From Methylocapsa sp. S129 (lineage in GTDB: Bacteria; Pseudomonadota; Alphaproteobacteria; Rhizobiales; Beijerinckiaceae): a stretch of DNA of 64,000 nucleotides. Under the pieces are notes generated by a model, which worked only from the letters and a program-made list of their open reading frames with translations, was not told the origin of the DNA and made no database searches. The position numbers and the translations under genes are program-made. Within the stretch, counting starts at the first letter, position 1; each line of letters starts with the position of its first letter. Positions 18,488-26,914 of the stretch are shown piece by piece. The stretch is taken from NCBI RefSeq assembly GCF_009765995.1, contig NZ_LMUI01000024.1, forward strand, positions 73,882 through 137,881. Reading direction: 5' to 3'.

Positions 18488-18990
18488 TAGCTGTCGCCCA
18501 CGCTGACGGAGCCATCGGGCTGAATGATGCCCGAAATGGTCAGGCCGCTGTCTGAATTGCGAACCTTGATCGTGTCGCCCACGCCGCCAGCCTCAAGCGC
18601 CAGAGCGGAGGTGACGATCATCAGGCCGCCGTCGCGGTAAATGAGTTTGACCTGAGCGCCATTGGCGACGGCTCTGGGATCGCCGACCGCGAGCGCGACA
18701 ATTCCCCGACCCGGCAGCAGCGTGCGCTTGGCGACTTTGCCAACGAGCGCGGCGCGGCTTTCGACAATCGAACCGTCGGCGGCCGGAAGGTCATAGATAG
18801 AGACATCGTTCAGCATGGACTCGCGGATAATGTCGCCGGGATAGATAACGTGGCTGGGCGTCGGGACCATCCGTTCCTGCGCAAGGACGGGGAGCGTTCC
18901 TTGCATAAGAAGGCTCGCCAGCAGCAGGCACGATGGCGCCAGATTCGCCAATGCGCTTCGTCTCGATCGCCGCTTAGGGCCAAAAGACAT
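18487..18990 (-). CDS. flgA: Flagellar P-ring chaperone FlgA
   Basis: Periplasmic chaperone for P-ring assembly, 167 residues, shorter than enteric FlgA (219) but usual for rhizobia, which keep only the C-terminal SAF-like domain. A basic N-terminus and signal sequence (CLLLASLLMQGTLPVLAQ) precede VIYPGDIIRESMLNDVSI, SRAALVGKVAKRTLLPGRGI and the final SDSGLTISGIIQPDGSV. It lies 10 bases after flgG and is coupled to flgI. Confidence 0.92.
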   Translation of the reverse strand: MSFGPKRRSRRSALANLAPSCLLLASLLMQGTLPVLAQERMVPTPSHVIYPGDIIRESMLNDVSIYDLPAADGSIVESRAALVGKVAKRTLLPGRGIVALAVGDPRAVANGAQVKLIYRDGGLMIVTSALALEAGGVGDTIKVRNSDSGLTISGIIQPDGSVSVGDS

Positions 18991-19000
18991 CGTTCTTGCT

Positions 19001-19789
19001 TTACTGTCTGATATTGGTGATGGTGCTCGACATCTGATCGGCCGCCTGGATCACCTTGGAATTCATCTCGTAGGCGCGCTGCGCCGCGATCAGATTGGTG
19101 ATTTCGGTGACGGGGTCGACGTTGGACGATTCAAGATAACCCTGTTGCAACGTGCCAAAGGAGGTGTCGCCAGGAACGCTCACAGTCGGCGGCCCGGAGG
19201 CTTCCGTCTGCTGCGTGAGATTGCTGCCAAGCTGCTTCAGTCCTGCCTCATTGACGAAATTGGCGAGGGTCAACTGGCCGAGCGTTTGCGGCGCCACAGT
19301 GCCTGGAACCGTCGCGGTCACCAGACCGGTTTGACTCACCGTGATAGCGGTCGAGTTGACCGGTATCAGGATCGGCGGCGTGACCAGATAGCCGTCCGTC
19401 GTCACGAGTTGGCCTGTTCCGTTGGTGTTGAAGGCGCCGTCGCGCGTATAGGCGATGGTGCTGTCGGGCATGGTCACTTGGAACCAGCCTCGACCGTTCA
19501 CGGCAAGATCGAGACTGTTGCCCGTATTGGTCAGCGATCCCTGCAGGTTCAGGCTGCGGATGGCGGCGGTGCGCACGCCCAGACCAAGCTGCGCGCCTTC
19601 GGGAATCGTCGCGTCGCGGCCGCGGTTAGAGACGCCCATCAGCCGTTCGGACTGGTACATCAGATCGGTGAATTCGGCGCGCGAGCGCTTGAATCCCGTC
19701 GTGTTGATATTCGCAATATTGTTGGCGATGACTTCCAGGTTTTGTTCCTGGGCGCTCATTCCGGTCGCAGCAATGGCAAGCGTAAGCAT
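19001..19789 (-). CDS. flgG: Flagellar distal rod protein FlgG
   Basis: Distal rod subunit of about 262 residues. The ATG at 19789 gives the expected N-terminus ([22 protein letters not shown] followed by [16 protein letters not shown]). The open frame extends 40 codons further, but that part overlaps fliE and is not conserved in type. The central [21 protein letters not shown] and the C-terminal [28 protein letters not shown] are diagnostic of FlgG. It lies 10 bases after fliE, an order (flgB-flgC-fliE-flgG) shared with rhizobia. Confidence 0.97.
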   Translation of the reverse strand: MLTLAIAATGMSAQEQNLEVIANNIANINTTGFKRSRAEFTDLMYQSERLMGVSNRGRDATIPEGAQLGLGVRTAAIRSLNLQGSLTNTGNSLDLAVNGRGWFQVTMPDSTIAYTRDGAFNTNGTGQLVTTDGYLVTPPILIPVNSTAITVSQTGLVTATVPGTVAPQTLGQLTLANFVNEAGLKQLGSNLTQQTEASGPPTVSVPGDTSFGTLQQGYLESSNVDPVTEITNLIAAQRAYEMNSKVIQAADQMSSTITNIRQ

Positions 19790-19799
19790 GATAAAATCC

Positions 19800-20114
19800 T
19801 TAAATAGCCATCCGGCTGATTTCTTGATAGGCCGAGACAGCCTTGTCGCGCACCGCCAGGAAAGACTGCAGCGAGCGCTGCGCCGACATGATCGACTCGA
19901 CCACCTCATGCACCGGCGTCGTACCCTGCAGGCTCCCGATCGAAGCAGCCTCCGCAGTTTTCAGATTGCCGATGGCGTCGCCGGAAACCTCGTTCATGAT
20001 CTGGCCAAAGTCAGCACCGCCTGCGGCGTTGACGGTTGATCCGGCCGCGCTCGGCGCGCCCAGGGAAGCGATGGATGATTTGGATGCCGTAAGGGCGGAA
20101 ATGCCGTCTATCAT
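19800..20114 (-). CDS. fliE: Flagellar hook-basal body complex protein FliE
   Basis: Small adaptor that joins the MS-ring to the proximal rod, 104 residues. Conserved features are [21 protein letters not shown] in the middle, the motif [17 protein letters not shown], and the C-terminal [20 protein letters not shown]. The length is normal for the family. It starts three bases after flgC. Confidence 0.96.
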   Translation of the reverse strand: MIDGISALTASKSSIASLGAPSAAGSTVNAAGGADFGQIMNEVSGDAIGNLKTAEAASIGSLQGTTPVHEVVESIMSAQRSLQSFLAVRDKAVSAYQEISRMAI

Positions 20115-20117
20115 TTT

Positions 20118-20534
20118 TTAGTCCTTCAAAAGACCGATCGTCATTGATGTCAGGTCGCCCGATTGCTTGACGACCTGTAGGTTCGCCTCATAGGAACGAT
20201 TGGCTTCGCGCATATCCGCGAGTTCGACGAGAAGGTTGACGTTGGGCATTTTGACGAAGCCCTTCTCGTCCGCCGCCGGATTGCCGGCGTCGAGCTCCAT
20301 CTTGAACGGCTGGTCGTCCAGGCCGATGCGCTTGACGCGCACGGTCTGAATGCCTGAGGCGCGGTCCATCTCATTGTCGAATGAAATGGTCTTGCGGGTA
20401 TAGGGGTCCGCTCCGGGCGTCTGGCCCGTCGATTCGGCGTTCGCGACGTTTTCGGAGATGACGCGCAGGCGCGTCGATTGAACTTCCATGCCCGAACTGG
20501 CGATTTTCAAAGAGGCTTGCAGGGCGTCATTCAT
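20118..20534 (-). CDS. flgC: Flagellar proximal rod protein FlgC
   Basis: Proximal rod subunit, 138 residues. The N-terminal rod signature is [21 protein letters not shown] followed by VANAEST. The middle has [10 protein letters not shown], and the C-terminus has [30 protein letters not shown]. The length is normal. It starts six bases after flgB. Confidence 0.97.
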   Translation of the reverse strand: MNDALQASLKIASSGMEVQSTRLRVISENVANAESTGQTPGADPYTRKTISFDNEMDRASGIQTVRVKRIGLDDQPFKMELDAGNPAADEKGFVKMPNVNLLVELADMREANRSYEANLQVVKQSGDLTSMTIGLLKD

Positions 20535-20540
20535 GATCGA

Positions 20541-20918
20541 TCACTTCACGGCGAGCATAAGCATCTGGTGAAACGCCCGCTTGATGTTGGAGTTGAGCGT
20601 AAAGGAGCGATTGATGTCGCCCTCTTTCATCATTTCCTGTTCCAGGCTCACCGAATTGCCGGAATAGCTGGTTTCCCAGGAATCGGTCGCCGCGGCGCGG
20701 GTCGCCGTGAAATCATTGCCTTCGGGGAGCATATGCGCGCTGTTGGTCGCGACCATTGTGATCCGGGTCTTGTCCAGCACGTCGGTAAATGGCTGGACGT
20801 CCATGGCCGTGTATCCCGGCGTATTGACGTTGGCGATATTGCTCGCCGTGGTCCGCTGCCGCGCCGACAGCCATTGGGCCTGCTGCGACGCCAATTCCAG
20901 GAGATAGATTGGTGACAA
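20541..20918 (-). CDS. flgB: Flagellar proximal rod protein FlgB
   Basis: Proximal rod subunit, 125 residues. It has the rod N-terminus with LSARQRTTASNIANVNTPGYTA and the C-terminal SVSLEQEMMKEGDINRSF followed by TLNSNIKRAFHQMLMLAVK. A gap of 156 bases separates it from the upstream hypothetical gene, so an internal promoter for flgB-flgC-fliE-flgG may exist there; I saw no clear box. Confidence 0.96.
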   Translation of the reverse strand: MSPIYLLELASQQAQWLSARQRTTASNIANVNTPGYTAMDVQPFTDVLDKTRITMVATNSAHMLPEGNDFTATRAAATDSWETSYSGNSVSLEQEMMKEGDINRSFTLNSNIKRAFHQMLMLAVK

Positions 20919-21074
20919 GGCCGAACTCCGGTGAAGCTAACGCTTGATCGCAGATTATCGGACATATCTTGCCCGAGGCTGGCGTTGGGCCGGTCGCAGT
21001 GCAATTGCTTGTCCTTTCGCCGGGAGGGCCTGGCGCCGCCCCGCTGGGCGGCAGGCCTGGCCCCGCGGTGCACG

Positions 21075-21530
21075 TCAAGCCGCCGACGACCGCAATTGCG
21101 TTCTCGGGTCCGGCAATTTGGCGTCGGCGACGGCGTCAGTCAGCCTTTGCACCCTGAGCTCTTGATCGAGCCCGGTCTCATCGAAGAAAATATCGATGAC
21201 CTCGACCGCGGCGCGCGACTGGCTCAGCACCAATCGGAAGAACACGCTCACCGCAGCGTGGCGAAATTCCATATCGAGCAGAATCGTCGGCGACGTGTCC
21301 CATCGCACGCTGCATCCGGCCGCCAACGCGTATTTCAGCGTTCCATTCTTGAAATAGAGTTCGGTCGACGAATTGACGAGATCCTCGATATTCGCCGCTT
21401 GATCGCTTCGGATGAAGAGCATCAGGTCGGAGACGTCGGTCAGCCGCAATTCCGTGGCGACATCGACGATGCTTTCGGCAATGATCTTCTCCGCGTCCCG
21501 AAAGTGTGTCTTGGCGGCTTGTATGGTCAT
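21075..21530 (-). CDS. Conserved hypothetical protein coupled to flhB
   Basis: About 151 residues, function unknown. The ATG at 21530 overlaps the flhB stop by four bases, so it is translated with flhB. No signal peptide or membrane helix is visible. The sequence is acidic and mixed alpha/beta (FRDAEKIIAESIVDVATELRL, LTDVSDLMLFIRSDQAANIEDL, RHAAVSVFFRLVLSQSRAAVEV). Its place between flhB and flgB in an otherwise complete flagellar operon suggests a cytoplasmic accessory role in assembly or regulation (inference from position only). Confidence 0.75.
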   Translation of the reverse strand: MTIQAAKTHFRDAEKIIAESIVDVATELRLTDVSDLMLFIRSDQAANIEDLVNSSTELYFKNGTLKYALAAGCSVRWDTSPTILLDMEFRHAAVSVFFRLVLSQSRAAVEVIDIFFDETGLDQELRVQRLTDAVADAKLPDPRTQLRSSAA

Positions 21531-22624
21531 GCGCGCTGTCCATGTCTGACGATGGGCCAATTGCTCTTCTTTGTCTGGATGAGGTGTATGACCTCGGCGA
21601 TGGTTCGATAGAATTCCGCGGGAATCATGCTGTCCACGCTGACAACTTCATACAGGGACCTTGCGAGAGCCTTGTCTTCGATAAGGGGAATGTCATTTTG
21701 TTCGGCGATCTCGCGGATTTTGAGGGCGATCAGATCCTGGCCTTTGGCCACCACCATCGGCACGCCGCCCTCGCTGCGCACATAACGCAAGGCGACGGCG
21801 TAATGCGTCGGATTCACGATGACCATCGTGGCCTTTGGCACGCCCGCCAGCATTCGCCGGCGGGAACGGTCGAGACGGATCGAGCGAAGGCGGGCCTTCA
21901 GCATTCGGTCTCCTTCCGTCTGCCTGATTTCCTCCTTGATCTCGTGACGGCTCATCCTGTGATCGCGACGCCAGTGAATCCGCGACCACACGACGTCGGC
22001 GGCGGCGATAACTAGGGTCGCGACGACCACCGCCGCGAGGAGCCGTATCGCATCGCCAAGAATAAGCTCGGGCAAGTCGCCTATGTCCATATACATGGCG
22101 TTCACGAGTGAAACGCGTTCGCCGCTCAGGACCATCGCGACAATGGCGCCCACCGCGCCAAGCTTGAGGATGCTTTTGAGAAATTCCGTCAACCCCTTTA
22201 GACCGAAGGTGCGCGAAAACCCCTTGATCAGAGACAGCCTGCCCAAATCGGGTTGAATGCGTTCGAGCACAAAGCGCGGCGCGTTCTGGGCCATCGAGGC
22301 GACAACGCCGCCGACAATCAGCAAGGCGATGATCGGCGCGAGGAAACTGAGGGCGTCGCTCACAAGCATCTTGTAGAGAGCCATGACGTCGTCGACTCTC
22401 TCGAGCCGTAACTGGCCCGAATCGTCCAGAAACAAGACAAGCGCGGCGACCAGGCGTTGCGCCCCGTCGCGTAACAGAAAAATCATCGAGACAAGGATAC
22501 AGGCCAGAGACGTGACGAGCGCCACTTCGCGCGACATCGGAACATCGCCGCGCTCCATCGAGTCGTTGAGTTTTTTCTCTGTTGCGTTTTCGGTTTGACT
22601 TTCCTTGTCGGTTTCCTCGCTCAT
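21527..22624 (-). CDS. flhB: Flagellar export switch protein FlhB
   Basis: Export-gate membrane protein that switches substrate specificity when hook length is reached, 365 residues. After a charged N-terminus (SEETDKESQTENATEKKLND, MERGDVPMSREV) come four membrane helices. The cytoplasmic domain carries the autocleavage motif NPTH near residue 269 (TMVIVNPTHYAVALRY) and KGQDLIALKIREIAEQNDIPLIEDKALARSLY. It starts 18 bases after fliG and overlaps the next hypothetical gene by four bases. FliK, its regulatory partner, is in the fliF operon. Confidence 0.97.
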   Translation of the reverse strand: MSEETDKESQTENATEKKLNDSMERGDVPMSREVALVTSLACILVSMIFLLRDGAQRLVAALVLFLDDSGQLRLERVDDVMALYKMLVSDALSFLAPIIALLIVGGVVASMAQNAPRFVLERIQPDLGRLSLIKGFSRTFGLKGLTEFLKSILKLGAVGAIVAMVLSGERVSLVNAMYMDIGDLPELILGDAIRLLAAVVVATLVIAAADVVWSRIHWRRDHRMSRHEIKEEIRQTEGDRMLKARLRSIRLDRSRRRMLAGVPKATMVIVNPTHYAVALRYVRSEGGVPMVVAKGQDLIALKIREIAEQNDIPLIEDKALARSLYEVVSVDSMIPAEFYRTIAEVIHLIQTKKSNWPIVRHGQRA

Positions 22625-22642
22625 CTGCGCGCCGGATGCCGA

Positions 22643-23668
22643 CTAGGCCGCGTCGAGTTCGGTGGGGGTAATTTCGATTTCGTTGCGTTGCGCCATTTCC
22701 AGCACGAGATCGGCGATCGCACGGCGCGCCTTCGCCACGTCGCGCGGCGAAACGACCGAGCCGTCGTCGAGCTCGCTCTCGACCAGGCGACGCGCGCGCG
22801 AAGTCAGCGATGAAAGAACGGCGTCGCGGAACGCGGCTTCGGTGCCCCTGAGCGCCAGAACGACGCGCTCGGTCGGTATCTTGTCGAACAGCGTCGAGCG
22901 CGCCTTGACCGAAAGCTTGAGCATGTCGTCAAAGGAGAACAGCAATCGCTTGAGGATTTCGACTTCCTTGGGCCGGGCCAGGGTCAGACTCTGGAGGACA
23001 TCCTCCATCTCCTCCGGCTCCAGTTGATTGATGATGTTGGCCATGCGCGAATGCGGGCTGGCGCCGCTGTGCCGCGCGGCGGCGTTGAGCAGATCTTCCT
23101 GCAGGACGCCTTCGATGCTGCGCAAGGTCGAGTCCTGGACGGGCTCGAGGGCGAGCATGCGGCGCATCACGTCATTGCGGAAATCGCGCGGAAGTTGCGC
23201 CGATATTTTGGCGGCGTGACTGGAGCTCAGCTTGGAAAGGATAAAGGCGGTGGTTTGCGGGTGTTCCTTAAGAAGATAAGTAGCGAAGACATTTTCGGGA
23301 ATGCCCGCCAGCTTCTCCCACATGCTCGAATTGGAGCTGCCCAGAACATCCGACAGGATATCGGCGACCTGTTCGGGCGAAAACGCGCCGGTCAACAATT
23401 GCTCCGCCTCACCCGCATTGCCCAGAAGGTCGAGACCATTGGAGAAATGGGCGGAAAATTCTTCAACGAGCGCCTCAAGCACAGGCGTCGGCACCGCGCC
23501 CAATCCCGAAGCCGATTTCGTGATCTGGCGCAATTCCAGGGGATCGAAATGCTTCAGAAGCCGCCCCGCGACCGGTTTGCCCATCGCCAGAAGCAGCGCC
23601 GCGACCTTATCGGAACCCTTCAGGTTGCGCGTTGAGGCGGGAATTCGCACGGTGGAGGTCACGGTCAT
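22643..23668 (-). CDS. fliG: Flagellar motor switch protein FliG
   Basis: C-ring rotor subunit that contacts MotA, 341 residues. The N-terminal FliF-binding domain holds KVAALLLAMGKPVAGRLLKHFDPLELRQI. The middle has EHPQTTAFILSKLSSSHAAKI and the C-terminal torque domain has SFDDMLKLSVKARSTLFDKI, then VLALRGTEAAFRDAVLSSLTSRARRLVESEL. The charged torque residues are recognisable in this last segment. It starts 13 bases after fliN. Confidence 0.97.
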   Translation of the reverse strand: MTVTSTVRIPASTRNLKGSDKVAALLLAMGKPVAGRLLKHFDPLELRQITKSASGLGAVPTPVLEALVEEFSAHFSNGLDLLGNAGEAEQLLTGAFSPEQVADILSDVLGSSNSSMWEKLAGIPENVFATYLLKEHPQTTAFILSKLSSSHAAKISAQLPRDFRNDVMRRMLALEPVQDSTLRSIEGVLQEDLLNAAARHSGASPHSRMANIINQLEPEEMEDVLQSLTLARPKEVEILKRLLFSFDDMLKLSVKARSTLFDKIPTERVVLALRGTEAAFRDAVLSSLTSRARRLVESELDDGSVVSPRDVAKARRAIADLVLEMAQRNEIEITPTELDAA

Positions 23669-23681
23669 GGATTGGCTCCGG

Positions 23682-24011
23682 TCAGGCCGTGTTTTCGCTG
23701 CTCGATGAGGAAACGATTTCGGTCAGCGAGACTCCAAAGCGTGAACTGTCTTCGTCAACGACCACCACTTCGCCGCGCGCCACGACGCGTCCGTTGACGA
23801 CGACGTTGACGGGCTCTCCGACCCTTTGATCCAGGGAAATGACGGCGCCGCGCCCCAGTTTCATCAGGCTGGCGACCGGCATGGATGTCGAGCCGAGAAC
23901 AACCTGAACCGTGACCGGGATTTTCAGGATCGTCTCGTAATTGCCCGCATTTTCTCGCGACCCGGCGCCGGCCGCGGCGGATGGGTTGATCGGGGCGTCA
24001 GTGTCGGACAT
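23682..24011 (-). CDS. fliN: Flagellar motor switch protein FliN
   Basis: C-ring SpoA-domain protein of about 109 residues. I chose the ATG at 24011 (SDTDAPINPSAAAGAG); an in-frame TTG at 24041 would add ten residues. The SpoA core is clear: ILKIPVTVQVVLGSTSMPV, LMKLGRGAVISLDQRVGEPV and VVARGEVVVVDEDSSRFGVSL. It follows fliM after about 100 bases and precedes fliG, the fliM-fliN-fliG order of rhizobia. Confidence 0.94.
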   Translation of the reverse strand: MSDTDAPINPSAAAGAGSRENAGNYETILKIPVTVQVVLGSTSMPVASLMKLGRGAVISLDQRVGEPVNVVVNGRVVARGEVVVVDEDSSRFGVSLTEIVSSSSSENTA

Positions 24012-24115
24012 TGGATAGTTCGCCTTTTCATTGTTCAACAAAAGGGGCCGAGCGTCGCAGCGTCTGGCGCTTCTTCGTTTGGATCGAAGCGCGGCTCAAT
24101 CTCTCCGAAAATACT

Positions 24116-25057
24116 CTAGCTCAAGATAAGGTCGTCCAGAATATCCTTCTCCTTGACGATGGGCTCCTGGATCTCCAGGCTGTAGCGCCCATCGGCCTGG
24201 CTGAGTTTGCACCAGAACAGATCGTGTTCACCGCATTCGAGCCTTACGCGGCCCATGCCCGAGCCGCGCAGTTTGAGAACATGCCCGATCTCGAACGCGG
24301 CGACTTCGCCTAATGTCATCGGGATTTCCTCGAGTACGCCCTTGACGGCGATCTCGGCGAAGCTGACCCCGGTTTGCATCTGCCGCGCCCAGCGCGGGTC
24401 GCCGGCGGCGCTTTCGTTGGATAATTCGCGCGCCAGTTTTTGCCGGACCGGCTGCAGCGCCGCTTGCGGGATGACGATTGTCATTGTTCCGCGCATGCCT
24501 GAGGCCTGGAACAGAATATTCGCCGTGACGACGGGCGCGTCGCGCCGCCCCAGAATGGTCGTGTCGACAAGCGTTTCCTGACGCTCCAGCTTGAAGGAGG
24601 TCTCGATGATTCCGGTCAACGCGGATTGCAGCGATTTGGCCGTCAGTTCCGAGATTTTCTGGAGCAGATTCATCTCGATTCTTGTAAAGGGACGGTCCGG
24701 CTGCTCCTGGGCATCCGAGGCGTCCCCGCCCAACAAGATCTGCACAAGCGAAAGAACGAAGCTGCGATCGAAAATCGCCAGGGAACGGCAGTCCAGTTCC
24801 GGGGAATGGAGCACGGCGCCGACAGATTCCCTGGAAGTCGCCAGAACCTCGAAAAGGTCGCCCGTCGCAATAGCGTCCACCGAAAACATCGTCGGAGCGC
24901 GGCACAGGAGGCGCAGGCCTTCGACCAGGCTCGTGGCGAGCTCGTCAAAGATGACGCGGAGCATCGGCAGGCGTTCGACCGCAAAGCCGGACTGATCGAG
25001 CAGCGGATCAGCGCTCTTGCGCTGGGACGGCGGCGTCCTCTGTTGGCTGGCGATCAT
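24116..25057 (-). CDS. fliM: Flagellar motor switch protein FliM
   Basis: C-ring protein linking FliG and FliN, 313 residues. The central CheC-like domain is recognisable (FDRSFVLSLVQILLGGD, RPFTRIEMNLLQKISE), as is the C-terminal SpoA domain (VLEEIPMTLGEVAAFEIGHV, LKLRGSGMGRVRLECGEHDLFWCKL). The N-terminus (IASQQRTPPSQRKSADPL) lacks the LSQxEIDALL-type CheY-P binding motif seen in enteric FliM, as far as I can see. It starts four bases after motA, so they are probably cotranscribed. Confidence 0.93.
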   Translation of the reverse strand: MIASQQRTPPSQRKSADPLLDQSGFAVERLPMLRVIFDELATSLVEGLRLLCRAPTMFSVDAIATGDLFEVLATSRESVGAVLHSPELDCRSLAIFDRSFVLSLVQILLGGDASDAQEQPDRPFTRIEMNLLQKISELTAKSLQSALTGIIETSFKLERQETLVDTTILGRRDAPVVTANILFQASGMRGTMTIVIPQAALQPVRQKLARELSNESAAGDPRWARQMQTGVSFAEIAVKGVLEEIPMTLGEVAAFEIGHVLKLRGSGMGRVRLECGEHDLFWCKLSQADGRYSLEIQEPIVKEKDILDDLILS

Positions 25058-25061
25058 GATG

Positions 25062-25958
25062 TCAGGCCGCCGCTTTGAGTGGAGCTTCCGCTCCGCCGCT
25101 CGGCGCGCCGCCAGAAATCGTCTCGTTTTCGACCGTGTCGATTGTTGGTCGTTCCTTGGCGGGAATGGTCTTGCGGCCGAATTCCACGGCGACCTGCGGC
25201 ATTGCGCCGTTCATGAAGGCCAGCAAGGTCTGCTTGATCAGAACGAACTGCCGCAATTGTTTCTGACGCACCACCTTGATCTTGCTGGCGACTGGCGACA
25301 TCACGGCATAGGACAGGAAAATGCCGGCGAACGTGCCCACAAGCGCCGCGCCAATCAGGCCGCCCAACAATTCGGGCGATTGGTCCAGCGCGCCCATCGC
25401 ATGGATGATGCCCAGCACCGCCGCGACAATGCCAAGAGCTGGCAAACCATCGGCCACGGCGTTCAGCGCATGGACGGGTTTGAATCTGTCGTAGGTCAGC
25501 GTTTGAATCTCTTCGTCCATCAGCGCTTCGATCTCGTGCGTTCTCGCATTGCCGATGATGATGAGGCGGCAATAGTCGCAGATGAAGGTGACAAGATCCT
25601 TGTCCGCCAGCAGGTTCGGAAAGGCTTTGAAGATTTCCGATTCCTTCGGATTCTCGAAGTGATTTTCAACTTCGCTGCGCGACTTGCCCTTCAATTCGCG
25701 CATCAGGGCGTGGAGGACGCTGAGAACGTCGAGGAAATTGCGCGCCTTCGGCCCCTTGTCCAGAATCGCTTCAACGATCGCCTTGCCGCAGTCCTTGATG
25801 GTCGACAAAGGATTGGCGACCACGAAAATGCCTAAGGAAGAACCGCCGATAATGACGAATTCGAAGGGCTGCATCAGCACTTCGAGATGGCCGCCGAGCG
25901 CCGCGAACCCGCCAAGCATGCAGCCAATGGCGATGACCAGACCCACGATGAAATTCAA
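25062..25958 (-). CDS. motA: Flagellar stator protein MotA
   Basis: Proton-channel stator subunit, 298 residues. Four membrane helices are visible, the first with FIVGLVIAIGCMLGGFAALGG and the later pair with LPALGIVAAVLGIIHAMGAL and GGLIGAALVGTFAGIFLSYAV. The cytoplasmic loop contains RNFLDVLSVLHALMRELKGKSR, the FliG-contact region. It is the first gene of the motA-fliM-fliN-fliG-flhB operon and diverges from flgF with 178 bases between them. motB lies 17 kb away. Confidence 0.97.
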   Translation of the reverse strand: MNFIVGLVIAIGCMLGGFAALGGHLEVLMQPFEFVIIGGSSLGIFVVANPLSTIKDCGKAIVEAILDKGPKARNFLDVLSVLHALMRELKGKSRSEVENHFENPKESEIFKAFPNLLADKDLVTFICDYCRLIIIGNARTHEIEALMDEEIQTLTYDRFKPVHALNAVADGLPALGIVAAVLGIIHAMGALDQSPELLGGLIGAALVGTFAGIFLSYAVMSPVASKIKVVRQKQLRQFVLIKQTLLAFMNGAMPQVAVEFGRKTIPAKERPTIDTVENETISGGAPSGGAEAPLKAAA

Positions 25959-26136
25959 CTGGCTCTCCTGCCGCGTTCTTAAGGCCCCTCTAGGTTGCGT
26001 CGTTGAGCTTGCGTGAGGCTGTTCCGGTCAAACCAGCTTCGCGCAAGTCAAGGATGGGAGGATGAGATCGGCGCGATCGGGATATTTCCGGTCGAACCTT
26101 CCAGCCGGTTCACCGGCCGCACGACGGGTCTTCTCC

Positions 26137-26862
26137 ATGCAATCTGGGCTCTATGTCGCTCTTTCCGGACAAGTCGCGCTTGAGCGGCGTCTGCAGACGA
26201 TCGCTTCCAACGTGGCCAATATGAACACTGTCGGCTATCGGGCGGACGGCGTCAGCTTTGAAGCGCAAATGGCGAGGGCGGGGGACAGCACGGTCGCTTT
26301 TGCGGGCAGCGGCGCCGATTTCATTTCGCGCCGGTCCGGCGGGACCAGCAAGACCGACAATCCGCTCGATGTCGCCGTTCAGGGCGACGCCTGGCTCGGC
26401 ATCAAGACGCCGGCGGGAACCGTCTACACCCGCGACGGCCGGATGACGATCAAGGACTCAGGCGAGCTGACGACTCTGAACGGCTATTCCATCCTCGACG
26501 CCGGCGGCGCGCCGATCCTGCTCGACTCCAGCGCTGGTCCCCCCGACATCTCGCGCGACGGTATGATCAGCCAGAAGGGCAATCAGGTCGGCGCATTGGG
26601 TCTGTTTGCGATCGACGACAGCGCCAAACTGACGCGCTTCGCCAATTCTGGCGTCATCCCCAGCAAGCCGGCGACCCCGATCCTCGATTTTGCCGTGAAC
26701 GGCGTCGCCCAGGGTTTTGTCGAAAACTCGAACGTCAATCCGATCATGGAAATGACCAAACTCATTACCGTGACCCGGGCTTTCGACGGCATCAACGCCG
26801 CAACGGAAAAGACCGAGTCCTCTTTGACGGACGCGATCAAGACGCTGGGCTCAAGCGCTTGA
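26137..26862 (+). CDS. flgF: Flagellar proximal rod protein FlgF
   Basis: Rod subunit of about 241 residues. The ATG at 26137 gives the conserved start QSGLYVALSGQVALERRLQT followed by IASNVANMNTVGYRADGVSF; codons upstream are not typical. The body has TDNPLDVAVQGDAWLGIKTP and the C-terminus has VENSNVNPIMEMTKLITVTRAF. FlgF rather than FlgG is called from the Q-S-G-L-Y start and from the presence of a separate flgG. It is the first gene of the plus-strand flgF-fliI unit. Confidence 0.93.
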   Translation: MQSGLYVALSGQVALERRLQTIASNVANMNTVGYRADGVSFEAQMARAGDSTVAFAGSGADFISRRSGGTSKTDNPLDVAVQGDAWLGIKTPAGTVYTRDGRMTIKDSGELTTLNGYSILDAGGAPILLDSSAGPPDISRDGMISQKGNQVGALGLFAIDDSAKLTRFANSGVIPSKPATPILDFAVNGVAQGFVENSNVNPIMEMTKLITVTRAFDGINAATEKTESSLTDAIKTLGSSA

Positions 26863-26914
26863 CGAGGCCGCCGCGGCGCAAACTTCCTGAAACGAACAGC
26901 CGGACCAAGCAACC

